NCBI GenBank assembly: GCA_002720865.1
Contig: PBIO01000011.1
Location: 186,001-250,000, forward strand
DNA from: Halobacteriovorax sp.
GTDB lineage: Bacteria > Bdellovibrionota > Bacteriovoracia > Bacteriovoracales > Bacteriovoracaceae
Direction of reading: 5' to 3'
Length of the DNA: 64,000 nt
The position numbers were made by a program, and so were the translations under genes. This document shows positions 26,816 to 35,591 of the stretch, in pieces (position 1 is the first letter of the stretch; the number at the start of each line of letters is the position of its first letter). The notes under the pieces were generated by a model. The model was not told the origin of the DNA, made no database searches, and saw only the letters and a list, made by a program, of their open reading frames with translations.

Positions 26816-28522
26816 TTATACTCTCTTCACAGTCTCTGTGATCAATTTCTGGTCCTTATTAGAAAGACCATAAATTTCGTAGACCAATTCATTAAGCAGT
26901 TGGAAGTTTTCCCCGGATGAGTACTTCTTCAGCCTATTTACTTGGGATTTAGTAATTGATGAAAACTCTGGAATCCTTAATCTCCTTAGATATTGAGCTT
27001 GGTACCTTAAATATCCTCCTCTCATTCTCAATGAGTATTTGGATATAAAAAACAAAGTGAGGTCGGATTTCAAAATTGACTGGAGGGCCTGAAGATCCCA
27101 ATCAGAGTTTGAAACTATAAAGTAAAGATTATGATGAGGATAATAATCCCCACTATCGTAAACAATATTCGCCTTTCCTTTAATATCTGGAATTAAGAGC
27201 TTTTCCCTAGATGTTAGCTCGTAAGTGACTTTATCTATCGTCTTATACCATTTTGCAGGATTTTTCTTAGCAACATGCCTTTTCTTTAAAAGCTCGGCAT
27301 TTTCCTCGAAATATCTTTTTGTTTTAGGATATTTTTCCAAGTCAATTAGTTTGCTGTTTTTATCATAAGGATTAACTAAAACTGTTCCCTGATAGTCGAT
27401 TTCCCCAGATTTCATTTCTTTGGCCATTAATAATGGTAGCTTTCTGGACTTCTCAATATCTACTTCATTCCCTTTCCTAATAAAGACCTTATCATTTCCA
27501 GTTGCTACACCAATACCTACCTTACAGCCACAATCCTCAATTTTTTCAAACTTAGACTCAATTTCTCGCAAAAGCTTTAGCTCTTCGGGATGGTCTAATA
27601 TCCAAGGTTCTTTTCCATCAACTAGTTCAGGAATTTCATAGAACGAGTTATTTTTTATAAGTTTTTTAAATTTAAATTCCTTCGAATCCTTCAAATTTTT
27701 ATTTAAAATTCTTGTAGGTTTTCCTTTGCAAGTTTCTTTTTTAATCTCAAAAATCGAAGGATAAGCTGAAACTTCATCATGGAATGCATCTGTTGCAAAC
27801 ATATCTACAAAGCACGAGAGGTGGAAATTATTAGAAACGAGTCCACGAAGTGGTCCACCATATTTGTTTTTCATCCATCGGTCAGAGCAAATAAATGCAA
27901 GACTCCCCTCTTCTTTCAAAAGCAAAAGGCCTTTTTCAATAAAGGGAACATATAAATCAGCTCTATCGTAGATTGTGTTAAACCTTGTCTTATATTCAGC
28001 AAGTAAAGCATTATCAATTTCTTCTTGCCTAACGTAAGGTGGATTACCTACTACATACTCAAACTTCTTAATATCTAAGTCGTGTAGCAAAAAATCATCA
28101 TTTCGAAGCCATTGATTAACAAGCTTTTTAGCTACTTTTGGCTCAAGGCCCAGACTACAAATTAACTCAATCAATTCCAATTTGGTGTTTTCAAAAGAAG
28201 GCTTGTATAGTTCAACGGCACGGACAGAATCTTTCAAATCTTCAAATGCACCCTCTAAAGACTTGCTCTTCGATATGTATGATTTAAGAAGCCTCTTCGT
28301 AATTTCTTTAAGGAAATCTCCCCCACCAAACGATGGCTCCAAAATTGTAGATTTCCACAATTGTTTTGTAGTCATATAGCCAGATAAATCCAAAATGAAC
28401 TCGACCACTTCTGAGCGTGTGAAAATCTCCCCTCTTTCTGCACTCTCCATTTCAGCCAATTTAAGGATAGCTTTATTTATTGCGGGAGCTCGTTGATCAG
28501 AATGGGTTTGATAATGTGGCAT
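26816..28522 (-). CDS. N6-adenine DNA methyltransferase, PaeR7I partner
   Basis: The start is set at ATG 28522 (MPHYQTHSDQ); an ATG at 28606 would add 28 atypical residues. The 568-residue enzyme has SAM-binding LEPSFGGGDFL (about residue 40) and the catalytic NPPY in VVGNPPYVRQEEI (about 158), then a long target-recognition region. It resembles the single-chain methylases that modify CTCGAG for PaeR7I/XhoI systems. The start is followed by the nuclease gene at the operon end. No C-protein gene is seen. Confidence 0.85.
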   Translation of the reverse strand: MPHYQTHSDQRAPAINKAILKLAEMESAERGEIFTRSEVVEFILDLSGYMTTKQLWKSTILEPSFGGGDFLKEITKRLLKSYISKSKSLEGAFEDLKDSVRAVELYKPSFENTKLELIELICSLGLEPKVAKKLVNQWLRNDDFLLHDLDIKKFEYVVGNPPYVRQEEIDNALLAEYKTRFNTIYDRADLYVPFIEKGLLLLKEEGSLAFICSDRWMKNKYGGPLRGLVSNNFHLSCFVDMFATDAFHDEVSAYPSIFEIKKETCKGKPTRILNKNLKDSKEFKFKKLIKNNSFYEIPELVDGKEPWILDHPEELKLLREIESKFEKIEDCGCKVGIGVATGNDKVFIRKGNEVDIEKSRKLPLLMAKEMKSGEIDYQGTVLVNPYDKNSKLIDLEKYPKTKRYFEENAELLKKRHVAKKNPAKWYKTIDKVTYELTSREKLLIPDIKGKANIVYDSGDYYPHHNLYFIVSNSDWDLQALQSILKSDLTLFFISKYSLRMRGGYLRYQAQYLRRLRIPEFSSITKSQVNRLKKYSSGENFQLLNELVYEIYGLSNKDQKLITETVKRV

Positions 28523-28690
28523 AGAGAAATTCCTTAATATTCGATGGGTTAAGGGTATCTGGATCGAGGCTTGTTGACTACAAAATAATCCGACAGACTG
28601 CATCAAGTAACTATACTTTGGTCAATTTATTTCAAGATTACAAAGCCCCAATTTCCTAATATTATGTTCATCAGCACTAGCAGCTTCAAA

Positions 28691-28727
28691 TGGAGGAGAC
28701 GGCCGGATTTGAACCGGAGGATTTGCA
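28691..28727 (-). other. tRNA 3' end fragment
   Basis: Read on the - strand, this has a T-arm (CCGG-TTCAAAT-CCGG), an acceptor strand CGTCTCC, discriminator T and CCA. No matching 5' half (GGAGACG) follows within 120 bp, so it is a fragment, perhaps of a tRNA-Ser- or Cys-like gene, and not a functional tRNA. It lies in a 375-bp gap between the methylase and integrase genes that also holds the left att copy at 28804. Confidence 0.5.
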
Positions 28728-28803
28728 GTTTTGAAATTTTTCAAATTTAAAAGAGTTAAGAATTTTAGATCCTGCCAGCCCACGTGCTACACAGTTTTTT
28801 TGG

Positions 28804-28817
28804 AATGGCGGGGCGTG
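28804..28817. other. att-like copy of the tRNA-Arg 3' end (14 nt)
   Basis: AATGGCGGGGCGTG matches 42235-42248 at the tRNA-Arg 3' end. It lies 81 bp beyond the 3' end of the integrase gene (28898) and is the likely distal attachment site of the 28.8-42.2 kb element. Confidence 0.7.
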
Positions 28818-28851
28818 CCTAAGCCCCATAATTAACAATACTTAAAGCCTA

Positions 28852-28871
28852 AACTAGCACAAACTAGCCAG
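28852..28871 (+). repeat. Left pair of ACTAGC repeats, candidate integrase arm sites
   Basis: Two direct copies of AACTAGC(A/C) spaced 11 nt apart, beginning about 35 bp inside the left att copy. Almost the same pair occurs at 42074-42095, inside the right end. Confidence 0.45.
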
Positions 28872-28897
28872 CAAGACTTATTCCGGATGATTTCACA

Positions 28898-30049
28898 TTA
28901 GCTCTTTTTGAAGTCTGTGAAGCTAACCACATTCCCAGACAAGACAGGCTCCTCAGAGAGGAAGTTAAGGCACTCTGTGGCGCCCTTAGTATCCACTCCT
29001 GCAAGCCTTAGATAGATATCCATGGTCTTGGTATTCTTCCAACCACCAATCTTCATAACCACTGGACTTGGTACTCCACTGGCCAGCATCTGGGTGGCAA
29101 AGCATGCCCTTAGTGCATGAAATTTGATTGGATTGATACCGATAGACTTTAAGAACTCTTTTAAAGGCTGGGCCTGATTTCCATTATCCCAAGTCTTAGA
29201 ACGAGGGAGGATGTAACCCTCCCCGTCTTTATTAGGTCCACTTTTAAGCTCTAGGATTAATGCCCTTAGACTTTCATTAATAGGAACTGTTCTCCAATAG
29301 CGTCCCTTTGTAGGTCCAATCCTTTTAAGATTAGCTTCATAAGAACTATCTACAAGAATCAGATTCTTTTCTAAGTCTATCTTTTCCCACTTTAAAGCAT
29401 AGAGTTCTCCTGAACGCATCCCCGTTAATACGGCAAAGGCCCAGATATGATACCAAGGATGAGACAAGGCCTTGGCCAATCCCAAAAACTTGGTGATCTC
29501 CTCTAGGCTCAAGATGTCCGGAGCTTTTTCTTCCTGCTTCTCAAATACAAACCCTCTTAATGGAGAGCGTTCTGCATCTGAGATATAGCGAAACTCAATG
29601 GCCCATTCATAAACTCGGCTGATGATATTACAGACCTTCTTTTGATAAGATTTCCGAAGCCCTTCTTCATCCATCCTTTTCAGAAGGTCTCTTGCATCTG
29701 CCCTCGTAATACATGAGGCCGGCATCTTATTCCAAGGCGTCGTCCATTTTCCAATTGTTGAATTGTACTCCTGGATTGACCTTGGCGACATGTTTCCCAT
29801 ATATCCTGCCTTCATTTCGACATTCCACAGGTGAACAATATCTTCCCAAAAGACACCGTTACCATCCAGCTTCGCTGCTTCGTAACTGGCTTCCTTAAGT
29901 AGCTTTTTTTCGACTTTCTTGGCTTCGGCCATTGTTTTAATGCCTTTCGCACTTCTTTGAATTCGTTTCTTTCTTTGAGACTTACTCCTCACGTGAACAT
30001 ACACGCTATAGTATTTCTCGCTGTTTTCTATATAAGACTTGATTGCCAT
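28898..30049 (-). CDS. Tyrosine recombinase (integrase)
   Basis: The 383-residue protein has an N-terminal arm-binding-like region (about residues 1-60), a SAM-like core-binding domain (about 65-165) and a catalytic domain. The domain carries Arg in LTGMRSGELYALKW (about 211), HALRACFAT (His-x-x-Arg, about 313-316), GGWKNTKT (Trp for the second His) and Tyr in MDIYLRLAG (about 346). All active-site residues are present. It should insert and excise the element at tRNA-Arg. The adjacent HTH gene at 30051 is probably its excisionase. Confidence 0.9.
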   Translation of the reverse strand: MAIKSYIENSEKYYSVYVHVRSKSQRKKRIQRSAKGIKTMAEAKKVEKKLLKEASYEAAKLDGNGVFWEDIVHLWNVEMKAGYMGNMSPRSIQEYNSTIGKWTTPWNKMPASCITRADARDLLKRMDEEGLRKSYQKKVCNIISRVYEWAIEFRYISDAERSPLRGFVFEKQEEKAPDILSLEEITKFLGLAKALSHPWYHIWAFAVLTGMRSGELYALKWEKIDLEKNLILVDSSYEANLKRIGPTKGRYWRTVPINESLRALILELKSGPNKDGEGYILPRSKTWDNGNQAQPLKEFLKSIGINPIKFHALRACFATQMLASGVPSPVVMKIGGWKNTKTMDIYLRLAGVDTKGATECLNFLSEEPVLSGNVVSFTDFKKS

Positions 30050-30050
30050 A

Positions 30051-30299
30051 TTAACCTCCTTTGAATTTGGAAGTTTCCAATTGGTAATCTATCTCCTCAC
30101 GATCAAAGTACAATTTCCCCAAGTACTTTCGGCTTCGCAGTTGTCCTCTACTCACCAACATGTGAATAGCGTCGATACTACGGCCCAAGTACTCAGCCAC
30201 TTCTTTTGTCGTCAACCATCTTCGATTGTTAATGTTAAAGAACGATTCCCCTTTCGAGGTGTTGTTACCATATCCTGTCTCTGGTGTTTTCTCAACCAT
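30051..30299 (-). CDS. Excisionase-like HTH protein
   Basis: An 82-residue protein with a helix-turn-helix of the excisionase/MerR-like class: RWLTTKEVAEYLGRSIDAIHMLVSRG then YFDREEID (about residues 28-70). It lies immediately before the integrase gene (1-bp gap), as xis genes often do. It probably bends DNA at the att sites and favours excision; it could also regulate the operon. Confidence 0.75.
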   Translation of the reverse strand: MVEKTPETGYGNNTSKGESFFNINNRRWLTTKEVAEYLGRSIDAIHMLVSRGQLRSRKYLGKLYFDREEIDYQLETSKFKGG

Positions 30300-30313
30300 A
30301 TTAGTCTCCTCAA

Positions 30314-30682
30314 TTAAATACTTAATTTCTTAACAAGATATTCGCCTAGATTTAAGTTGGTTCCATTCTTTTCATTGTACTCATTCAAAGACTTTTCCAC
30401 TTTTTCCATTTCACTTAGACTGCTTTCTTTAATCTTTTCTATGTCTTTTTCAGTAAGTTTCCCTAAGGCGTACATAGCAAGTTCCTTAAAGGTAATCTCA
30501 CATCCAAAGTCTTTTTTATTGGTTTCTTCTAAGAGTTTAAAAACTTTCTCTAAGGCTTTTCTATCCTTTCTTAAGTCCACATAAAACTTGCTCTTAGATC
30601 TGTCTAAAACATACTCTTCTCTAAATCCTCTTGGCCTTCTTCCTCTTTTTTTCTTAATTTCTTCTGATTTAAAATCATTCAT
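30314..30682 (-). CDS. Basic AT-hook-like accessory protein
   Basis: The 122-residue protein begins with KKRGRRPRGF, close to an AT-hook core, then has charged helices (FKLLEETNKKDFG, KIKESSLSEMEKVEKSL). No family is recognised. It is 14 bp before the excisionase-like gene. The inverted-repeat oriT candidate at 30704-30835 lies just upstream of its start, so it may be a DNA-binding relaxosome or replication accessory protein. That role is inferred from position. Confidence 0.55.
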   Translation of the reverse strand: MNDFKSEEIKKKRGRRPRGFREEYVLDRSKSKFYVDLRKDRKALEKVFKLLEETNKKDFGCEITFKELAMYALGKLTEKDIEKIKESSLSEMEKVEKSLNEYNEKNGTNLNLGEYLVKKLSI

Positions 30683-30703
30683 CTTTTTCTCCTTTACTAA
30701 CTT

Positions 30704-30835
30704 CCCTGCCGAATTATCTTCTTTTCTTATTGTTAGTTCGTTTATTTATGACCCTTTCCATTCCACTGGTGGGAGGGGGAGGGTCAAAAATGGACGGACG
30801 TATCCATAAGAAATCACTAAATAATTTCGGCAGGG
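30704..30835. repeat. Inverted repeat flanking a G-rich segment, oriT candidate A
   Basis: CCCTGCCGAATTAT (30704-30717) is inverted at ATAATTTCGGCAGGG (30821-30835) with one inserted base, separated by 103 bp. The spacer contains GGTGGGAGGGGGAGGG (30768-30783), able to form a G-quadruplex. It is the whole non-coding gap between the accessory gene and the relaxase-like gene. Confidence 0.4.
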
Positions 30836-30879
30836 TAATTTTTTGTTCAATTCATTTCTAAAAAGTTTCTATTGCTCAG

Positions 30880-31578
30880 CTAAAGAAAAATCTCTTCAAA
30901 GGTTTTTGTTTCACCTTTGAAAAAGACCTGCTTTCCAGTAAAATTGATCTCAGAACCGATCAATCCTTCATCAAGAAGAAGAAATACCTTTGCTTGAACC
31001 ATGGTATCCATTTCTTCTAAAAATCTTTTATAGGTCCTATAGAGGGACTTCTTTTGAGTAATATACAGACAATATAGGCTACTTCTATCTTGCCCATATT
31101 TAGAAAGTTTTTCCTTTACTCGCTTTTCACTTTTTTGAGTCAATTCTACTTCAATCGCCATAGAATATTTTTTATCATTTTTCATACCTTGGATAACTGC
31201 ATCAGGCTCTACACCACCAAGAACTTCTTTAGAAATTATTTCTGGAGCATGAAATGACTCAAAATTAGTTAGATATCGAAGTATTCTCACAACTAGAATA
31301 TCATGGTGCAGACTTGCATTCTCGACATCATACGGGCTTCCTTTTGGTACTAATTGAGAGCCCATATGAGATAAGAACAAGTATTTTTTCTTTTTTTCAG
31401 CAAAGATACTTTTTAACAATTCGGCATTTTCTAGCTTTTTAACTTTTGAAGCCAGGTTTTTATACTTCAAATCATGGCCGCAAAATTCACTGATTCCACT
31501 ATAGTCAAGAACCTTCCACCTACCTACTGCAGAGAGAATATCTAAATATACTCCATAAGGAACAAATTTTACTTTCAT
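30880..31578 (-). CDS. Replic_Relax-like mobilization protein
   Basis: The 232-residue protein starts with a winged-helix part (about residues 1-75). A nuclease-like domain follows (about 85-175) with HHDILVVRILRYL, then GGVEPDAVI and AIEVELTQKSEKRVKEKLSKY, the pattern of the Replic_Relax (replication-relaxation) family. In related mobile elements this family supplies the DNA-nicking or relaxosome function. It overlaps the 31575 gene by 4 bp, so it is translated with the VirD4-like ATPase. The nicking residue is not identified. Confidence 0.6.
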   Translation of the reverse strand: MKVKFVPYGVYLDILSAVGRWKVLDYSGISEFCGHDLKYKNLASKVKKLENAELLKSIFAEKKKKYLFLSHMGSQLVPKGSPYDVENASLHHDILVVRILRYLTNFESFHAPEIISKEVLGGVEPDAVIQGMKNDKKYSMAIEVELTQKSEKRVKEKLSKYGQDRSSLYCLYITQKKSLYRTYKRFLEEMDTMVQAKVFLLLDEGLIGSEINFTGKQVFFKGETKTFEEIFL

Positions 31579-32915
31579 ACAAATATCTCTGGATCAGAGT
31601 CTTTTAAGACAATCTCAGCTAGAGTCATTGGATTTTCAGGTGCCTCGATATGATTCAGCTTAATTAGGTCTACAGAAAATGGTCTTTGCTGAAGATGTAT
31701 ACATTGCCCAATGTCGAGCCTTTTTATTACATTAGGATGAACAATTAACTCTTCTACTTCCCGCTCACTAAAAGACCCTGTCCTTTCTCCCTGGTCTACT
31801 CTTTCAGTTTTTTTGACCGATGTCCTTGTACCAATTGCTTTGGATAGATAATTAACATAATTATCGACCCTTTGATTCATAATAAACCAGTTATTAGTAT
31901 TTTCGAAAAGTTGATCCATTAAATCTGTATTAACTCTTTTTATATCACTAGGTGTCTGGAAGGCCATATTCAATTCAACTTTAGCACCTCTACATTTATT
32001 TAAAAGTTCTATAAATTCATCAGTAATAAATGAATAAAGTTCATCGATAAAAACTGCCAGAGCAGGTTCACTAGGGTCAATTACTTCATTATACTTTTTA
32101 AAAACCGTTTGATTTATCTCATTTAGAATAAGCTTCCCTATTACTTTTGAAGTGCTGGGGTAGCCTAATTTAGATAGTGAAATGTATATGCATGAACCAT
32201 CTTTCCAATATTCCCTAATCGATTTACCATAAGGGCTGAAATACTTATTCAGGTCGGAGAAAACGATATTTTCGAGATTATTTAAAAGTCCTTCCAAATC
32301 TCTTTTATTAAATTCATCCGTATTACATAGCTCACGAACTTCTTCCATTAATATTTTAAAATCTATTTTTTCTTTTCTTAGCCTAAGTCTTGAAATAGCC
32401 ATTCTTAGGGCCCTTAAGGCTACTGTACTATAATACTGCTCCGACCATTCAAAAGAACTATGGACTTTGTCTGCAATTTGATTTGTAGACCCCTCATTCA
32501 ATATATCTATTGAATTTAACTCACCAATACGGATTGGCACTCTATTTTCGTCTACACAGATCTTCTCAAAGAGGTTCCATCCCTTAGAATCCCCCTTGGG
32601 ATCAATAGAAATAATACTTTTTCCTAGTGAAGCATCATCCCTTAGACAAAGGCTTTGAAGTGTTGATTTACCATATCCCGTAGAACCAACTACAAGTGAG
32701 TGCAATCCTTTTTCTAGAGACTTTCCATTAATTTCTTTTTTATAAGTTTCTGAAAAACCAAAAGATTTATCATATACCAGATTTTGATTGTAATTTTCCA
32801 AAACCATCAATTCAGTAATTTTGGGTTTAAAGTTATCCTTTGATTTCAAGCTAAATAACGAAAAAAAACGGTTAACAAGAGCATCTATTAAGGACTCAAT
32901 CATTTCAAACAACAT
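31575..32915 (-). CDS. VirD4/TraD-like coupling ATPase
   Basis: A 446-residue P-loop ATPase with Walker A GSTGYGKST (about residue 77), IISIDPKGD following, Walker B LAVFIDEL (about 278) and FQTPSDI (about 311). It resembles type IV coupling proteins and HerA/FtsK-like pumps that pass DNA to a secretion channel. It is the first gene of a two-gene mobilization operon. No type IV secretion channel genes are in the element, so it would need a helper system. Confidence 0.7.
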   Translation of the reverse strand: MLFEMIESLIDALVNRFFSLFSLKSKDNFKPKITELMVLENYNQNLVYDKSFGFSETYKKEINGKSLEKGLHSLVVGSTGYGKSTLQSLCLRDDASLGKSIISIDPKGDSKGWNLFEKICVDENRVPIRIGELNSIDILNEGSTNQIADKVHSSFEWSEQYYSTVALRALRMAISRLRLRKEKIDFKILMEEVRELCNTDEFNKRDLEGLLNNLENIVFSDLNKYFSPYGKSIREYWKDGSCIYISLSKLGYPSTSKVIGKLILNEINQTVFKKYNEVIDPSEPALAVFIDELYSFITDEFIELLNKCRGAKVELNMAFQTPSDIKRVNTDLMDQLFENTNNWFIMNQRVDNYVNYLSKAIGTRTSVKKTERVDQGERTGSFSEREVEELIVHPNVIKRLDIGQCIHLQQRPFSVDLIKLNHIEAPENPMTLAEIVLKDSDPEIFV

Positions 32916-32955
32916 ATTTTCTCCTTCTTGCCCAACAGGGCATAGTTGTGCCTTT

Positions 32956-32970
32956 TCGTTGAATCAACGA
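32956..32970. promoter_or_regulatory. 15-nt palindrome upstream of mobilization operon
   Basis: TCGTTGA-A-TCAACGA has perfect 7-bp arms and lies 41 nt upstream of the coupling-ATPase start. It is a likely operator or start-site hairpin for the mobilization operon. Confidence 0.45.
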
Positions 32971-33088
32971 TTTGGCTTATTAAAATGTTGGTAAATTACT
33001 TTGAGATCCTTCTCAAAGATTCAAGATCATCCGTATTTCAACCATACAGAAATTTGAAATTTTGTCTAATCAGTATGCTGTCGTTTTT

Positions 33089-33134
33089 GGTCTGTGAGTC
33101 GTGCTCTGTGGGGGCATTTAGCGACTCACAGACC
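33089..33134. repeat. 13-bp perfect inverted repeat, oriT candidate B
   Basis: GGTCTGTGAGTCG (33089-33101) and CGACTCACAGACC (33122-33134) are perfect reverse complements around a 20-nt loop that contains GTGGGGGC. It has no T-run on either strand, so it is a poor terminator. Its place upstream of the mobilization operon is where an origin of transfer is often found. The rest of the 308-bp gap (32916-33223) is AT-rich. Confidence 0.5.
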
Positions 33135-33223
33135 TAAAACTGCACAAGAAATCACTTAATCTATTGAAAACAGGGAAATTGAATTCACAAAATAAAAAAA
33201 AAATCGGAGTATAATAAAATCCA

Positions 33224-33814
33224 ATGCTTAAATGGTCCTTAACACTAGCAATAATAACTACATCGATACTTATCTTCTCAACGAAGAATGATGCCGACAG
33301 TTTTAAGAAAACTGAAACAATTTCAAAAAACATACCCCTCACAAATTTAGAAGCTCAACCAACTGATTCTAAAACACAAACAAACAGCTTCCTCGATGAT
33401 ATCCCCCTTGAAGAGCCTTTTCAAAAAAGAACTCATATCAAAAGTCTTATTCAAGAATATTGTAGACAGGAGAAATTTAAAGCTGAAGAGAAAAAAGATT
33501 GCGAGTTCCTTCTTGAACAAAACCAGAATGAGATTCAAGCACTAATTTCAAAAGAATACACATCTATACAGTCTTATGGACGCTTAATAATTTATAAAGC
33601 GTTAGAACGTGAAATGGGCTCTAAAACGATGGCCAAAGCGATGATGAAAGTGATCGAAAAGTTGCATCCGGAAAGCAAAGATATATTAATTGAAGCAGCT
33701 GTTGATATTACATTCAAGAAACTAAAAGAAGGCTATAGAGTCAGTGACCTAGATTTTAAAGATATCTTTCTCAAAGAAAATCCATTCGTTAGAGAACTAG
33801 TCGAATCTAACTAA
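33224..33814 (+). CDS. Exported or membrane-anchored protein of unknown function
   Basis: The 196-residue protein has a hydrophobic N-terminus (LTLAIITTSILIFSTKN) that fits a signal or anchor. The remainder is charged and helical, and no domain is recognised. It is divergent from the mobilization operon and convergent with the LRR gene, whose stop is directly adjacent. Probably cargo of the element. Confidence 0.55.
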   Translation: MLKWSLTLAIITTSILIFSTKNDADSFKKTETISKNIPLTNLEAQPTDSKTQTNSFLDDIPLEEPFQKRTHIKSLIQEYCRQEKFKAEEKKDCEFLLEQNQNEIQALISKEYTSIQSYGRLIIYKALEREMGSKTMAKAMMKVIEKLHPESKDILIEAAVDITFKKLKEGYRVSDLDFKDIFLKENPFVRELVESN

Positions 33815-34993
33815 CTATTCTTTAATAATATCTACGCTAAAGTCAAAAGTGCTAAGAACATCGTATTTTGTCGACTTGGGAATAATAACTTTAGTCAATT
33901 TGTTATTCTCAAATGCCCTTGAACCTATTTTTTCAACACTCTTAGGGATTGTTAATGAAGATATTTCGTTACTTTCAAAGGCATCCATCTCAATTAGTTT
34001 TACGCCGGAAGGTATATCAAGATATTGAAGTTCATTATTAGTAAAAGCAGCTCTTTCAATAACCTCAACTGAAGAAGGTATATCTATGCTTCTCAGTTTA
34101 TTAAACATAAATGAAACGTTTGTTATCCTTTTCAACCCGCTTGGTAACTTAACATTAGTCAACTCATTATTACTAAAGGCCCCTAATTGAATTTCTCCAA
34201 CACTATCAGGTATATTTAAGGATTTAATTTTATTATTAAAGAAAGCAAAATCAGGAATTATTTTCGTTCCCTCAGGAATTTCGAGCGTTTCAATTTCATT
34301 ATCTGCAAAAATCATAGTCCCAAACTTAGAGACGTTTTTTGGGAATTTGAGAGATTTAATTTTATTGTTATTAAATGCATAATCTCCAATCTCAACTACA
34401 CCACTAGGAATTCTAACCTCGGTTAACTGGTTTGATGTGAAAGCATTCTTTGAAATAACTTGAACATTATCTGTTAAATGAAGTGATGTCATTCCATTTT
34501 CGGAGAAGGCTCCATTTCCAATATTTGTTATATTTGAAGACAACCTTAGAGTTTTAAAATCATTACGCGAAAAAATCCACTTAGGTAATGTCGTGATGTG
34601 TTTTGGAAATTTAAAGCTACTGATTCTATTACTTGAAAATATGCTTTCACCTATAGACTTAATGTTTTTTGGCAGTTCAACATAAGAAAGTCCGTTAGCT
34701 GAAAATGCATTATCTTCAATTTTAAGAACACTATCGGGAATAGTTATCTCCGAAAGCCTGTTCCACATAAATGCACTGTCTCCAATTTCGGTTACACTAT
34801 TAGGAATAAAAACACTCTTTATTCCTTTTTGAATAAAAGCAGATTTTCCTATTCGTTTCACATAGCTTGGAATACTGACATGCTCAGAGTTACAAACATA
34901 CTTTACAAGCTCACTTCCTTTCATTTGGAAGCAGGAGTTGCTATATGCAGAAGTAGAAAGTATTACACTAAAGACTAAGAAGAGGTTTCTCAT
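33815..34993 (-). CDS. Secreted BspA-type leucine-rich repeat protein
   Basis: After a signal peptide (LFLVFSVILSTSAYS), the 392-residue protein carries about 15 tandem repeats of 23 residues with the pattern LxxVxIPxxVxxIgxxAFxxNx (BspA / LRR_5 type), from about residue 35 to 375. Such surface LRR proteins bind host or partner molecules and are common in cargo regions. The gap 34994-35232 holds no gene. A role in contact with other cells is plausible; the ligand is unknown. Confidence 0.8.
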   Translation of the reverse strand: MRNLFLVFSVILSTSAYSNSCFQMKGSELVKYVCNSEHVSIPSYVKRIGKSAFIQKGIKSVFIPNSVTEIGDSAFMWNRLSEITIPDSVLKIEDNAFSANGLSYVELPKNIKSIGESIFSSNRISSFKFPKHITTLPKWIFSRNDFKTLRLSSNITNIGNGAFSENGMTSLHLTDNVQVISKNAFTSNQLTEVRIPSGVVEIGDYAFNNNKIKSLKFPKNVSKFGTMIFADNEIETLEIPEGTKIIPDFAFFNNKIKSLNIPDSVGEIQLGAFSNNELTNVKLPSGLKRITNVSFMFNKLRSIDIPSSVEVIERAAFTNNELQYLDIPSGVKLIEMDAFESNEISSLTIPKSVEKIGSRAFENNKLTKVIIPKSTKYDVLSTFDFSVDIIKE

Positions 34994-35232
34994 ATTTTAC
35001 CCAAGTATTTTAAAAGTTTCATACTTATTACTTTCTAGAATACTCTAAGTAAATATTTTGTATTTCTTTAGAATTTTTTACTCGTTGTAAGCCCCCAGAA
35101 TCATTAAACAATACAAGATTCGGCTATCCACTGGTAAAAAAGAACTTATATAGTTAAAGCCAGTTCCCAGAAACTAGAATAAGGCCAATCTATAATGCAT
35201 ATAAGCCAGCTCTAGTTGTTTGACCAAAAAAG

Positions 35233-35538
35233 TTAAAGGTTTTTTTTCTCAACTACTCCAAGTCTTAGCACTAACTCTGATCCTCCATAGGCAATAACTG
35301 GTATTAGGGTAAGGAGTAATATCCAAGTCGGTCCGACACCTAAATTCCTATCGGACCAGTAAACGGTAGTTCCAACAATTCCAATGGTCACTAAGTATAG
35401 TAAAATATTTTCCCATGTCGTTTTAAATCTCGCTTCATAGATGGTGTCGCATTTTCTGCATTTGAAAGTGGAGGTAGTAAATGATGGATTAGTAAATACA
35501 GATAACGATAGTCTGTTGTTACATTCAATACATTTCAT
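35233..35538 (-). CDS. Zinc-ribbon membrane protein
   Basis: The start is ATG 35538 behind AAGGAAAGGA (an in-frame ATG at 35568 lacks support). The 101-residue protein has CIECNNRL...CRKCDTIY (about residues 3-35) and then two membrane helices (about 45-65 and 70-90). Unknown function; probably co-transcribed with the kinase-like gene upstream. Confidence 0.55.
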   Translation of the reverse strand: MKCIECNNRLSLSVFTNPSFTTSTFKCRKCDTIYEARFKTTWENILLYLVTIGIVGTTVYWSDRNLGVGPTWILLLTLIPVIAYGGSELVLRLGVVEKKNL

Positions 35539-35591
35539 TTCTAATCCTTTCCTTAAAATGTACGTCATTTAGTCTCTTATCTCTTCATATT

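Noticed and set aside
28728-28800. Possible anticodon-arm remnants upstream of the tRNA fragment
   Set aside because: Loop and stem positions do not meet tRNA rules; I found no acceptor match.
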